This document shows positions 12,042 through 22,589 of a stretch of 64,000 bases of DNA, piece after piece. Positions within the stretch are counted from its first letter, which is position 1; each line of letters begins with the position of its first letter. This stretch comes from Anadara kagoshimensis (taxonomy: Eukaryota; Mollusca; Bivalvia; Arcoida; Arcidae), in contig CM037861.1 in assembly GCA_021292105.1 (NCBI GenBank), forward strand, positions 46,314,310 to 46,378,309, written 5' to 3'. The notes beneath the pieces were generated by a model. The model worked only from the letters and a program-made list of their open reading frames with translations, ran no database searches and was not told the DNA's origin. The translations under genes were made by a program, and so were the position numbers.

Positions 12042-12754
12042 AAAAAAATGTAACATAAAAACAGTCAGATTTAAAGTTGAATATGCCATAAACAATATAG
12101 AAATATTTAAAGTAATTGACAGATCATTTTATAAAAAAAAATTATGTTAATTTTTTTAAAAGTTTGCCATTTAACTTTTTAAAAAGAAACAAAACTCAAA
12201 TGTCTGCCCTAGGTCTTTAACACAGTAAGAGTTTAATGAATACTTAACACAGTACTGTGTATTGACAGGGCCAGAGACAGTCCTCGGGAGTCAACTGTTA
12301 CCACACCACTTGTCATCAAAGATACTGACATTTACTCTAATATATGTTATCTTAATATTAAGACTAGGTATTATATATATAAGTAAAATCTACTTATGTA
12401 CTATGAGTGAAGTTAGATAAAACTGTTTTCCATTAAAGTATGTTCAGACAGAAGTATGTACTATCTGATAGTCAAGTTATGGTATTGGCGGCTTATATCT
12501 GGATATTTATGTTATTTTCACATTTTAAGTTGTGTTTTACCAGTGTCGGACATTTATTACACTATACTATACAGGCGACATGCCGCTTTTAACCCTGTCA
12601 TGTTATATGAAGGAAAATCCATTTACAACTTGAAAATAAATGATATTTAAGAGAGGGGGAGATTTGTATTTTTACTGAATTATGTCATGACATATTTGAT
12701 TATAAATACCATCAATTGGTGAAGACTTTGAGATTTCAATTCATCTGCTTGGCC

Positions 12755-13235
12755 ACAGCAAAGTGTAAAATGTGGATTGGATTCTTGGTCTGGATTGGGC
12801 TCTTGGATTGAACTCATGAGTTGGACTCTTGGACTGGATTGGAGTCTTAGACTGGACCCATGAATTACTAATACTTAAAGAATTCGCTTCGTTCAATACC
12901 AAATGATCAAAACTAAAATAAAAATAAAAGTTGGGTTCAAGAGTCCAAAAGTTTAGTCCATGAATCCAGTCCAAGAGTCCGATCTAGTCCATATTTGACA
13001 CTAAAGAGTCCAATCCAACCCAAGAGTCCAGTCCAAGGGTCCAATCCAAGAGGCCAATCCAGTACACATTTTACACCAAGAATCTAATCCAAACCAAGAG
13101 TCTAATCCCATCTAATCCAAGAGTCTAATCCAGTCCACATTTGACACCAAGAGTCCAATTCAAACTAAGAATCCAATCTAGTCCAAGGGTTCAATCCAGC
13201 CCACATTTTACACTTTGTCCTTTGGCCATTCTGTA
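12755..13235. repeat. inverted-repeat block of (TCCAAGAGTCCAA)n
   Basis: The left arm starts TTGGCCACAGCAAAGTGTAA. The right arm ends TTTACACTTTGTCCTTTGGCCA, its near reverse complement. Between them a GGATTGGA/CTCTTGG repeat runs in one orientation to about 12865 and its complement runs from about 12935 to 13200. The whole could fold into a stem of about 200 bp with the arms at its base. Confidence 0.7.
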
Positions 13236-13239
13236 AAGT

Positions 13240-14054
13240 GTAGACTTGAAGGTGTTAACATTCTGGTTGTTGTGGGATTTTATTTATTGTTTCAACAGAC
13301 AGGTTTTATGGCACTCATTAAAAATCTTGTTACTCCTATAGATATATGTTAAAGAAATCATTAATTTAATTGCTCTATTTATGGCCAAAGCAATAAAAAT
13401 TGTTGTCAAGTGCTTGACTAAAAATATGGATCTGAAGAGGTCATGGAAAATGGTGATAAAATATTATTATTGGGGGATAGGTAGTCAAGTGAATGCACCT
13501 TAGTAGGTGTTTAAAAGTAATAGGACTTTATTCATTTAAATGAATTATAATTACATATTATATCAGTTGTAATTTTACAGCAGAAGACGGTCGTTTCAGA
13601 ATACAATTTCTCATCATTTGTGCTTGGACCAAAACTGTGAAACCAAAATTTGTTTAAGGGGTTAAAACATTTACATTATAAACATTTAATTACATTAAAT
13701 TACACATTTTTGATAATATTTTAGTATCAGGATTTTTTTTTAAGCATTTATTTTTTCATATTCTAGCTCACCTGTGCAAATCACAAAAGGCCCCATGTCA
13801 GTCATTGGTTTCGGTGCTCTTAGTTAGGTTTTTAGTTATAAAGTTTTTGATAGATTAGTTGTGAATTTAAACACCTACATGTGTGTTTGTTGACAACTTT
13901 AGGTTTTTATGATATATTATAATATGATAGATATATCTTCAAGCTCTTAAAGTTAAGGTTTATTTATTGAAATATATTTTCAAGCTTAAAGTTCAGGATT
14001 ATTTATTAAGATATATTTCTTAAGTTTTTAAGTTTTAAATTTTTTAATTTTCAG
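13240..14054 (+). other. end of coiled-coil intron
   Basis: No exon or element found. The last part is pyrimidine-rich (AAGTTTTAAATTTTTTAATT then TTCAG) and forms the acceptor at 14054. A single AGCTCACCTG near 13766 may be a relic of the hairpin-ended family. Confidence 0.5.
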
Positions 14055-14213
14055 GCTCATAGTGAGAGGGAGAATTGTTACTTTAAGTTACAACAACATC
14101 GCCAGTTACTCCGAGACGACAAGCACAGGTTAGAAGAGCATGATCGGGAACATAATCGCTTAGTAAAAGTGGGTATTAAGTCTGATGCCGCAGTAGCAGA
14201 ACATGCATATTAA
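14055..14213 (+). CDS. coiled-coil protein, terminal exon
   Basis: Opens after TTTTCAG in phase 0, matching the phase-0 donor at 5327, and runs 52 codons to TAA at 14211-14213. The product is strongly charged (KLQQHRQLLRDDKHRLEEHD, REHNRLVK) and ends in a less charged tail, SDAAVAEHAY. Joined to the 5100 exon it continues the predicted helix without interruption, and this continuity is the main argument that the two exons belong together. Family not recognised. Confidence 0.75.
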   Translation, partial: AHSERENCYFKLQQHRQLLRDDKHRLEEHDREHNRLVKVGIKSDAAVAEHAY

Positions 14214-14497
14214 TGTTAATGTTTTTAGATCAACCAATGAACATTCAGATAAACTTGTCTTCTGTTGTTAAATATTCCTCCAGTGTATTAGGAGCATTAA
14301 AACTCGTTGATTGATGTTCTTTATCAGTATTTTATCCGTTTTTCTGTAAATTGAGAAAAACTGAAGACCCACCAAGATGAGGGAATGATGGATACTCTTC
14401 AGCAAAGAACAAAGCTAGTTTTTCATTAGTTATGCAGTGTATGTGACAAATATTGACCCAAAAAGAATAATAATTTGACTTTGTGAAGAAAAAAAAT

Positions 14498-14503
14498 AAT
14501 AAA
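14498..14503 (+). terminator. candidate poly(A) signal of the coiled-coil gene
   Basis: AATAAA about 285 bases after the stop, in an A-rich run with further AATAAA-like hexamers up to 14522. The run is A-rich by composition, so the signal could be fortuitous. Confidence 0.4.
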
Positions 14504-14519
14504 AAAAAAAATAAAAATA

Positions 14520-17500
14520 AATGGTTGGAGAGATTTTTACATTGTTTGCATAAAATTTATGAATGTAAAAACAAATCTGTTGAGTCATGTTGCATAGATA
14601 ATTATGTATGGATGCATGATCCTTGTCACGGAATTCAGTATCGCCAGATTTCAATTACCATGGTATTAATTCTGTGTTTCCATACATGGTAGCTAAAATC
14701 AGAATTGGCTACTAACTTCTGAGATCTTTTCAAAAAGTAACATATTTTAGCAAATTTATGGAAAAAAATACCTTAAAAAGGATAGATTTTTGGCAATTTT
14801 GGGAATTTGGCTTCAAAAAATGTTTAAATTTTGGAATCCTAGTTAATTTGTTACTTATAGAAAATAATATTGCGTAGGTTTGAAATACAGCACTGTCAAA
14901 TGAAAGTAGAAGTTCTTGTATTTTACACTGAAATGTATATTATATTTATGTGGTATATAAAAATGTTTTTCAATGTCTTGCCTTAAGAGTGTTTTTAAAC
15001 TGTCATTGGTTAAAGTTGTCAACCATTGATTGTATAATATTCCACATTGAAAACAAGTCTTCTTGACAAGAGCATTACTTGAGAGGCATATATGTCTCCT
15101 TTTTGGGGGTGGGGGGGGGGGGGGGGGTAGTAGATCAGTTGCAAGGGTTTGTTTCCATTTCCAGATCCCATCAAGTGCTCTGTACATGTTACCAATGTGC
15201 ATGATGAAAGCGGATTGGAATATTGGAGTGCATAGCATAATCTAAGAGCTGCTATGTTGTAGCATTAGTAGTTATGTTGTTAGAGGAATTTCAGCTATAA
15301 AGGCATTTTGACAATCCATGGTTTTACTACATGGGTATATATATCAAGATCTATGTTGCAATAAAACCTGTATATAAAAGTAGATTATGTTGAAAGATGG
15401 TTTTCCTTTATATAAAGGACTCCTAAAAGGCAAGTTTTACTGTACAAGCAGAATAAGAATTATTAAGAAAAGATGGCAATTTTGCCAAATATCAGCTTCA
15501 TGAAAATTGGAGAGTAAGGTTTAGTTTCCTAAACTTATGATTTTTCCTTTATGGTTTGAAGACTGATGGAAAGAATACTTTATTTGTTCTGTGGATAGAC
15601 AGATAAGAAAACATGTACTAGTTTCGCTGCATTTCATGTTGTTCCTGTGTCCTGTGCTTTTTCCAACCCTTAACTGGAGCATTTCTTTGAGATAACTTTT
15701 TCGGATAATTTTGAAACTTCAAAATTCCAACCCTTGTGTAAAGCCTTTCTTAAAAAAGGCTTGTTGGATAATTTTGAAACTTCAAAGGAATATTAAGAAA
15801 TTTACTTGTGCCTTTTTACCAAGTCCATTTTGGGGTGTACATGTACCCAAATAGCTTTAGTTTGTGGTACATAGTAATAGCATGACATTCCATGACACTT
15901 AACGTTTACTTGTTGTTATTTCTGTTTTCAATTACTTGTTAATTTGTTATCTGTGTGCAACAAATGTTAAGCAGCTTGTTTTCTGTGATATAACTTTGGT
16001 GTGCTTATTTGGTATTTTTTTTAATACTTTTTAGATGTCTTTTACCGGTTTGTGATAAAAATTTAATCCAGTTATTGCATTGTTTTATATCAGAATTGTG
16101 TTTGTAGCTTTACGTACTGTGATATTTTTTTAAATACTAGTAAGTGGTTTTTTGATTTTTATAAGGCTACAGTGTCATACTGCAAATGAAGAAACTTTCA
16201 TGAGGATAAAATATTCAAAATTTTCACAGTGACTCTTGTGCCATGAATATATCTTCTTGGCAAATATTTCTTTTTTCCCTTGTGGGTACATTTTCCCTAC
16301 AGTGGGAACTGTGAAAATTTCTTACCCTGAGAAGTTTTAGAAGATTAAAAGCGCAGAAGTTTCCTACCACAAATGTTTCTTCTTATTCAGTATTAGTTTT
16401 TGTTAAGTGGGGGTGGGGGCATGTATTTTGTATTTGTTGACCTGGGGTGCATTTGTATATATACAATTAGAAATGTTAATTTGCCATATATCGTAAAATG
16501 TAAAATTGCATAATTTTTTCGCTAAAGAAGACGGTGTGAACTGTTGATTTAAACATATAACAGCTTTTTGCGGTCTTCTTTGATCATTTTCGTTGTCATT
16601 GTTATCATAATTACAAGTTTCATGAAATTTTATATGCGATATAAATATTATGCCACTTTTGTGATATCATATAATTTGTCAACGCACTGCCTCATTATGT
16701 CACAAAACCTTATATAATTAGTAATTTATACTTGTTTTTAACACTCGGAGATACACGTCATCATTATTATTCTAGTAATTACTGGTAAGTATGTCACACT
16801 TATTCTAGTCACCTGTATCATTGTCAAAAACATCGCTGAAAAACTTTAAAAAAAAAAAAATTACGAAAAAAATATTTAAAAAATCAAAGAATGATGGGGA
16901 AAAAAAAAAAAAAAAAATCAAAAAGAGACATGTATAATTATTTGTAAGATTGACAAAACTGATTTTTATGTTATATGTTAAATTGTAAAAAGTTATAAAA
17001 ACCCCACACTGGAATTTTAATTAAAATCGCCATAATTATAATATTTCAGATGCTGTTTTTATTTGATCTATGAAAACCAACACCCAGTTTTTATATACAC
17101 AATGATTATAAAATAACAATAATTTGTGGTACTTAAAAATCATTTTTAATGCAACATTTAATTCCTTCAATGGTTAAGGCTATTTTCATGTTTTAAAAAA
17201 TATTTTTTAATTTTTTTCCGTGGGTTTTTGGTATTTATAGTTAAAAAATTTCTTTAATCTAAAACTCTATTTAATGATATTTACTTTAACTTGTAATAAG
17301 GTAGTTAAATTTAATATCTAAGAAATAATTGTTATTCTAATTTTATATATCTTTGTACATTTTAAATTTTATATGTCCATCCCAAATGCTAAAATATGTC
17401 GGATCTGACAAAAAAATCAAGCTTAATGCACCAGAATCCACACATTATTTAAAAACCTTTAAAATATATTTCTAAAAACAAAATTTTTGAACTTATGTTA

Positions 17501-17700
17501 CCTTTACTGAAATGAGGATATAGGCTCTGTGTAGCTTATATTTGGTGTTCTTAAATTACAAAATTACAAATATCTGAATCATAACTATGCCAAAACTGAA
17601 CTTACTAGAAGTTCATAGCCAGATTAATGATTTGATTGCTCTGAACTTAGTCCATAGCAAAATTATCAATATGATTGCTCACATATACATTCACTCACTT
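14520..17700. other. long intergenic stretch
   Basis: No gene recognised. There is a G-rich run (GGGGG T then 17 G) at 15105-15127, poly(A) runs at 16848-16920, and a possible MITE near 16165-16385 with TTTTCACAGTG...ACTGTGAAAATTTC inverted repeats. The 127-codon minus frame at 14855-15238 contains a polyproline run that is only the complement of the G tract. Confidence 0.45.
15105..15127 (+). repeat. homopolymer G tract
   Basis: Five G, one T, then 17 consecutive G: the only long G homopolymer in the window. It can form a G-quadruplex, and its length in an assembly is unreliable. Confidence 0.9.
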
Positions 17701-17718
17701 CCATTTATTTTGTGCACA

Positions 17719-17748
17719 ATCAGTGTGTGTGTGTGTATGTGTGTGTTG
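17719..17748. repeat. (GT)n microsatellite
   Basis: A GT dinucleotide run with one TAT interruption. Confidence 0.85.
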
Positions 17749-17833
17749 TAATGACACCAGTATGTAAGATAAAAGTTTTTTCTTACTAATTGTACCATTA
17801 TATACCAGGTATGCATATATTTATTATACCAGT

Positions 17834-18154
17834 ATATGTTGTTATGGAAGCGCTTGGCCTAGTGGTTAAGGCGTTGGACTCATGATTCGAAGGTCGTGGG
17901 TTCGATCCCTGGACCGGGCGATGTGTTGTGTCCTTGAGAAAGACACTTAATTTCATGTTGTTCCAGTTCACTCAGCTGAAAAATAAATGAGTACCAGCAA
18001 AATGCTGGGGGTTAACCCTGCGATGGACCGGCGTCCCATTCAGGGGAGAGTCTTGTACTCTCAGTCGCTTAACGCCACCGAAACCGGGATAAGCTCCGGC
18101 CTGATGGGCTTAATGGCTCGGGACAGACTTTAACTTTTTAATATGTTGTTATGG
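17834..18154 (+). mobile_element. V-SINE superfamily SINE (RUDI-like) with 14-bp TSD
   Basis: Perfect direct repeats ATATGTTGTTATGG (17834-17847 and 18141-18154) bound a 293-bp body. The 5' head is tRNA-like, with an A box TGGCCTAGTGGTTAAGGCG and a B box GGTTCGATCCC. The centre has TGCGATGGACCGGCGTCCCA and AACCGGGATAAGCTCCGGCC, which matches the V domain shared by V-SINEs, described in molluscs as RUDI. The tail is GACAGACTTTAACTTTTTA. The acceptor stem does not pair, so the head is not a functional tRNA gene. Confidence 0.9.
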
Positions 18155-18339
18155 GTGGTACTTTAGGTAGGCTGTTACATAGACTTACATGTATTTGTTA
18201 ATTTTCCTTGTAGTTTTAACATAGTGGTTGTTGCAGTTGTTGCATCTAGTTTCTGTTTCAGTGTTTGCAGTTTAACAGACAAAGAAAGATATGGATATTT
18301 TCTTATAATGAAATAAGTCAAATGAATGAAAAAATTAAA

Positions 18340-19260
18340 AAAATTGTTTTGTGTTAACAGTTTGTGATGTTGATGTTTTCTTTCAATGTACCGGTAGTAA
18401 ATTAAATGAATGAAGAATAAGAAATTTTACTTGATATTGTATTAACTGCTTGTGCTGTTGATGTTTTCTTTAAATTGATTGTAGTAGAGAATAAGAGAAA
18501 TAGTTTATACAAAATCTTTGTGATGTTGATGTTTTCCTCCAGTGTACAGTAAAACCTCGTTATAATGCCCCTCGATAACTTTGCCACCTTGCTTAATGCC
18601 ACACTATTTTGAAGTCCCAAAAATCCATTTTGTTAAAGTTTTTCTTTATATTTACCTCCCCCAATTTATCGCCAAACCCCTTTATAACGCCAAAATTTGA
18701 CAGAACAAATGGTGGCGATAAATCGAGGTTTTACTGTAGCAAGTTAAAACAATAAAGAATAAGAAATTTTGTTTTAACTGTCTGGATGTTGATGCTTCCG
18801 TCCAGTGTAATAAGTTAATTGAAAGGAGAATAAGATACCTTACTTTATATTAACTGTTTTTGGTGTAGATGTTTTCTTTCTATGTAGCAGAGAATAAGGA
18901 ATTTAGAATACAAACCATTTGTGATGTTGATGTTTTCCCATGCAGCAAGTTTATAGGATGCTGAATAAGAAATACATGTATAGCATTAACAACTGTTTGT
19001 GATGTTTTCTTCCAATGTAGCAGAAAATATATAATTTAGAATACAAATTATTTGTGTCATTGATGCTTTCCCCCAGTGAATGAAGAATAAGAAATTTCAC
19101 TTTATATTAGTTAAAGTATTTTTGATGTTGATGTTTTCTTCCAATGTAGTAAGTTAAATGGATCAGAAATAAAGCATGAACAACTATTTGTGATGTTTTA
19201 CAAAATAGCTGTGATAATTTTCTCCAACTATGGTATGTACAGTATAAGTTGTTAATTATC
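18340..19260. repeat. degenerate ~100-bp tandem array
   Basis: About nine worn copies of TTTGTGATGTTGATGTTTTC, then TTCCAGTGTA, then a TTAAATGAATGAAGAATAAG-type block, with variable spacing and many indels. One copy is interrupted by the MITE at 18547-18736. Confidence 0.75.
18547..18736. mobile_element. pogo-like MITE nested in the tandem array
   Basis: Starts CAGTAAAACCTCGTTATAAT, ends ATAAATCGAGGTTTTACTG and is flanked by TA on both sides: 190 bp with terminal inverted repeats of about 20 bp. The ends match pogo/Tigger-type elements. The interior parallels 1773-1956, and the better-kept inverted repeats show this is the younger copy. Confidence 0.85.
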
Positions 19261-19329
19261 ATGAAGAGTAATAAATAAAGCATATACAACCTGGAACAGT
19301 TATTTGTAAATTCATATTGATTTAATGAA

Positions 19330-19600
19330 TTAAAAAATAATAAGATGTTGCCACCTTACATGAGAGTCTGTCATTAATTACTCTTGTCACTGGTCCTTTG
19401 GAAGAGACTTTTAAAAAATGATGCCCTGTGTCCCAGTATGCCATGTTAAAGAACGCTCCCTGCACATTGCCATGACCACACTGCAAAGGTAAAAATTTTT
19501 GCCACTTCACCTATAGCTGGTGATGTCTCAATCTAACTGAAGTGAAATGCTCTTGACTGCGATGTAATGCGCCATTTAATCAGTTAATCAACTTATGGAA
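19330..19600 (+). mobile_element. SINE-like element, 3' part
   Basis: Shares with the reverse-orientation copy at 42064-42360 the blocks GGAAGAGAC.TTTAAAAAAT, ATGTTAAAGAACGCTCCCTG, CACACTGCAAAGGT and AAGTGAAATGCTCTTGACTG. It ends near AATGCGCCATTTAATC. The AAGTGAAA..TTCTTGACT end links it to the SINE at 11803. No clear target duplication seen. Confidence 0.65.
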
Positions 19601-20009
19601 TGACTAGTTTTTGGATCACCCATAGTAGTATTTGATGGTGTATAATAAGTATGAGATAGTACCAACAAGAATTGGTCTAGCAAATGCTAGCTTAAGACAG
19701 ATGTATGCTGTTTTATGTAACTGCCTCTTATAAAGGATAAAGATATCCAAAACTGAGAAGGCTATTTTTTCAAACCAGTTACGTAACTGATAGTGTTTTT
19801 ATGTCGGGCAAGGGGTCAGAAAAGCCAAATACATAACGCAAGCAATATGGTTTGTTCTGAAATTAATAAAGTAAAAATTAAATAAAGTCCACAGACCTCT
19901 TGCAGCAAAAGTGTAAAACATACCAGCACTACATTGCATCAAATGGAATGTGTACATTGACAATGTCATATCAGAATTGGTTACCTTGTATTGTTTTTAT
20001 TAACCACAA

Positions 20010-20130
20010 ACACTAACAACCCATAAATTCAAATCACAATCCCAAACGCAAAGTAAAAGCTTTAAAATTTGACACAGATGACATTCCACCAGGGATGTGA
20101 GGCCAGGTGCTCCAGAAGGGTAACTGGTAA
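20010..20130 (-). mobile_element. 3' tail of the RT retroelement family (reverse)
   Basis: Reverse complement of the tail: CCAGGGATGTGAGGCCAGGT followed by GCTCCAGAAGGG, with AAAGTAAAAGCTTTAAAA toward the left. The family's GTTCATGTG segment is replaced by a short unrelated stretch. Confidence 0.6.
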
Positions 20131-20309
20131 AGAGTTGCAATGCATTCATTTTTTCTTAGTTTATCAATGGAAACTTTTTTATACTTTGTATTTTGCCACA
20201 TTTTTGAAATATATAGAATTCAATGGAAATTCACAATGTGTTTTTCTAATGTTTTACTTTCAGCTTTTTACCATTCTATACTGTGTGTTATACATCTACT
20301 ACCAATAAT

Positions 20310-20545
20310 AGGAAGGATGGACATGGCTGAGTGAAACTGTCCTGGCTTTCGAAGGCAAGGGATGTGGTTTCGAACCTCACTCAGGACTTGCAAATTTTCT
20401 GAGATGATTTTCACCTTTCCCATACTAGAGCTGAAAAATGCTCATTACTAGAGTAGTCTTTCAGAAAAGACTCAAAACAGAGTCTCATGTCTCATTGCAC
20501 ACTAAAGACACCTCTGTAGAGTTAAAAAGTGGCAGCTACAGTAGA
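20310..20545 (+). mobile_element. tRNA-derived SINE candidate
   Basis: The head ATGGACATGGCTGAGTGAAA...TGTGGTTTCGAACCTCACTC carries A-box and B-box type sequences in a serine/leucine-tRNA-like arrangement. Its body (GACTCAAAACAGAGTCTCAT, CACTAAAGACACCTCTGTAG, AGTGGCAGCTACAGTAG) is not shared with the other SINEs here. No target duplication recognised, so the 3' end is approximate. Confidence 0.6.
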
Positions 20546-20595
20546 TGCTTACAATTAGATAGCGATTGAGCAACATGAGATGAAGTTTACTGGTA

Positions 20596-22080
20596 CTTTT
20601 ATTAGCTCACTTGAGCCGAAAGGCTCAGATGAGCTGTTGCAATCTATCATCGTCCGTCGTGCGTTGTGTGTAAACTTTACATTTAAATCTTCTCCTCCAA
20701 AACTACTAGGCCAAAATTGATGAAACTTGGTGACTATCGTGCCTGAGTAACAGGCTTTCAAAATTGTGTTCGGGGTTTGACCACGCCCAACAATATGGCT
20801 GCCGTTACTATAAATAGCCAAAAGACAAAAAAATCTTCTTTTCTGAAACCAAAAGGCGCAGGAAAATTTTGATTGGATATTTGGATTCAGGATACCTAGG
20901 AACATCAAAATTGTGTTTTTCATGAAAATTGGACGAAAAATAGGTTACGCGTTTTTTGCGTAAAATTACGTAATTTTTAAAATGAGACATTTATTGTTAT
21001 AACTTCATAATGGCTGAAGATAATTGTATGGAGTTTTCACTGTTGATCTTGTCTTGCGATTTTCTTCCAATTGATGTCAAGGTCAAAGGTCATGTCCCAG
21101 TTTTTGACCTTTGAAATTTTTATTAGCTCACCTTAGCCGAAAGGCTCAGATGAGCTATTGCTATCTATCACCGTCTGTCGTGCGTCGTGCGTAAACTTTA
21201 CATTTTAATCTTCTCCTCCAAAACTACTGAGCTAAATTTGATGAAACTTGGTGATTATTATGCCTGGGTAACAGGCTTTCAAAATTGTGTTCAGGATTTG
21301 ACCACGCCTAACAATATGGCTGCCATTACTATAAATAGCCAAAAGACAAAAAAATCTTCTTCTCTGAAACCAAAAGTTGCAGGCAAATTTTGATTAGATT
21401 TTTGGATTCAGGATACCTAGCTACATTAAAATTGTGTTTTTCATGAAAATTGGACGAAAAATAGGTTACGCTTTTTTTGCATAAAATTATGTAATTTTTA
21501 AAAAATGAGACATTTATTGTTATAATTTCATAATGGCTGAAGATAATTGTATGGAGTTTTCACTGTTGATCTTGTCTTGCGATTTTCTTCCAATTGATGT
21601 CAAGGTCAAAGGTCAAGGTCATGTCCCAGTTTTTGACCTTTGATAAAAAATGCTATTTTTTAAACATTTCTGGTGATAATGACGTAGGATTTTTGTTTAA
21701 TTGTAGGTATTGACATGACGATCATTTTGATATAACGATTAAGGTCATGGGTTCAAAGGTCAAGGTCACAGATGTACAAGTTTACCAAAATAGTTAATTA
21801 TCTGCAAAACTATGAACTTTTTGTATAGGCATGTATATTAGAATATTGTAGGTAATAGTACAATGGTCATTTTGATATATGAATGAAGGTCATTTGTTCA
21901 AAGGTCAAGGTCACATATACAAACAAGTACTGAAATGTTTATTTTCCTCAAGAACTTTAAACTTTTTGTATTGTTTATTGGAATATTAGCCTTATGATCA
22001 TTTTGATATATAAATGAACCTCATGGGTTCAAAGGTCAAGGTCACAGGTGAGCGTTAAGGCCCATGGGCCTCTTGTTTTA
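20596..22080 (+). mobile_element. hairpin-ended element with its 5' half duplicated
   Basis: Two terminal hairpins (AGCTCACTTGAGCCGAAAGG at 20604 and AGCTCACCTTAGCCGAAAGG at 21124) each begin a near-identical segment of about 520 bp (CTTCTCCTCCAAAACTACT, TTGATGAAACTTGGTGA, TGGCTGAAGATAATTGTATG). Only the second continues, through several GGTCAAAGGTCAAGGTCACA phrases, to the 3' end GGCCCATGGGCCTCTTGTTT at about 22060-22079. The open frames over it are non-coding. Classification is unclear: the hairpin just before the 3' end recalls Helitrons, but a CTRR end is not seen. Confidence 0.75.
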
Positions 22081-22589
22081 AATCTGATGGAATTTTACAC
22101 TGAACATTTAAAACATTAATGTCATTTTGAGTTAAATTTTATTTTTTTTTAATTTTAATTTTTTTTTATTTTTTTATTTTTTTTGTGGTACAAATTAATC
22201 ATTGAATCAAGTTTACATTACATTTTAAAGTCTTTAAAACACATGCTGCTTTATAAGTGTATAATGTTTTAAATATTTGAAATATTTACATGAGTATTAA
22301 CAAATTACAACATGTGCATGCATTTCCTTGTTCATAACTCACAAATCACGCATATAGTAAAATTAAATATTTATAATTAATATTATAAAACATATTTCAG
22401 GTGATTATACATACAATGTATATATCTTGTACTAATGTATAAGATTTATTTGCTTTTAGGATTAAACTCGGATTACAAATATTTACATTGATTTAAATTT
22501 TAAAATGACAAGCTAATTATTGTTTTAACTCACCATGCTTGACATGTTGACTTTCAAATTTACAACCTGACAAGATAATATAATTATGT

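Noticed and set aside
14855-15238. 127-codon minus frame with polyproline
   Set aside because: The proline run is the complement of the G homopolymer. No splice or family evidence.
17850-17920. tRNA gene
   Set aside because: A and B boxes are present, but the acceptor arms do not pair, and the sequence continues into a SINE body with a 14-bp target duplication.
20555-20923. 122-codon minus frame, similar to the one at 44442-44825
   Set aside because: The resemblance reflects shared repeat DNA on the opposite strand, with no conserved start or motif.
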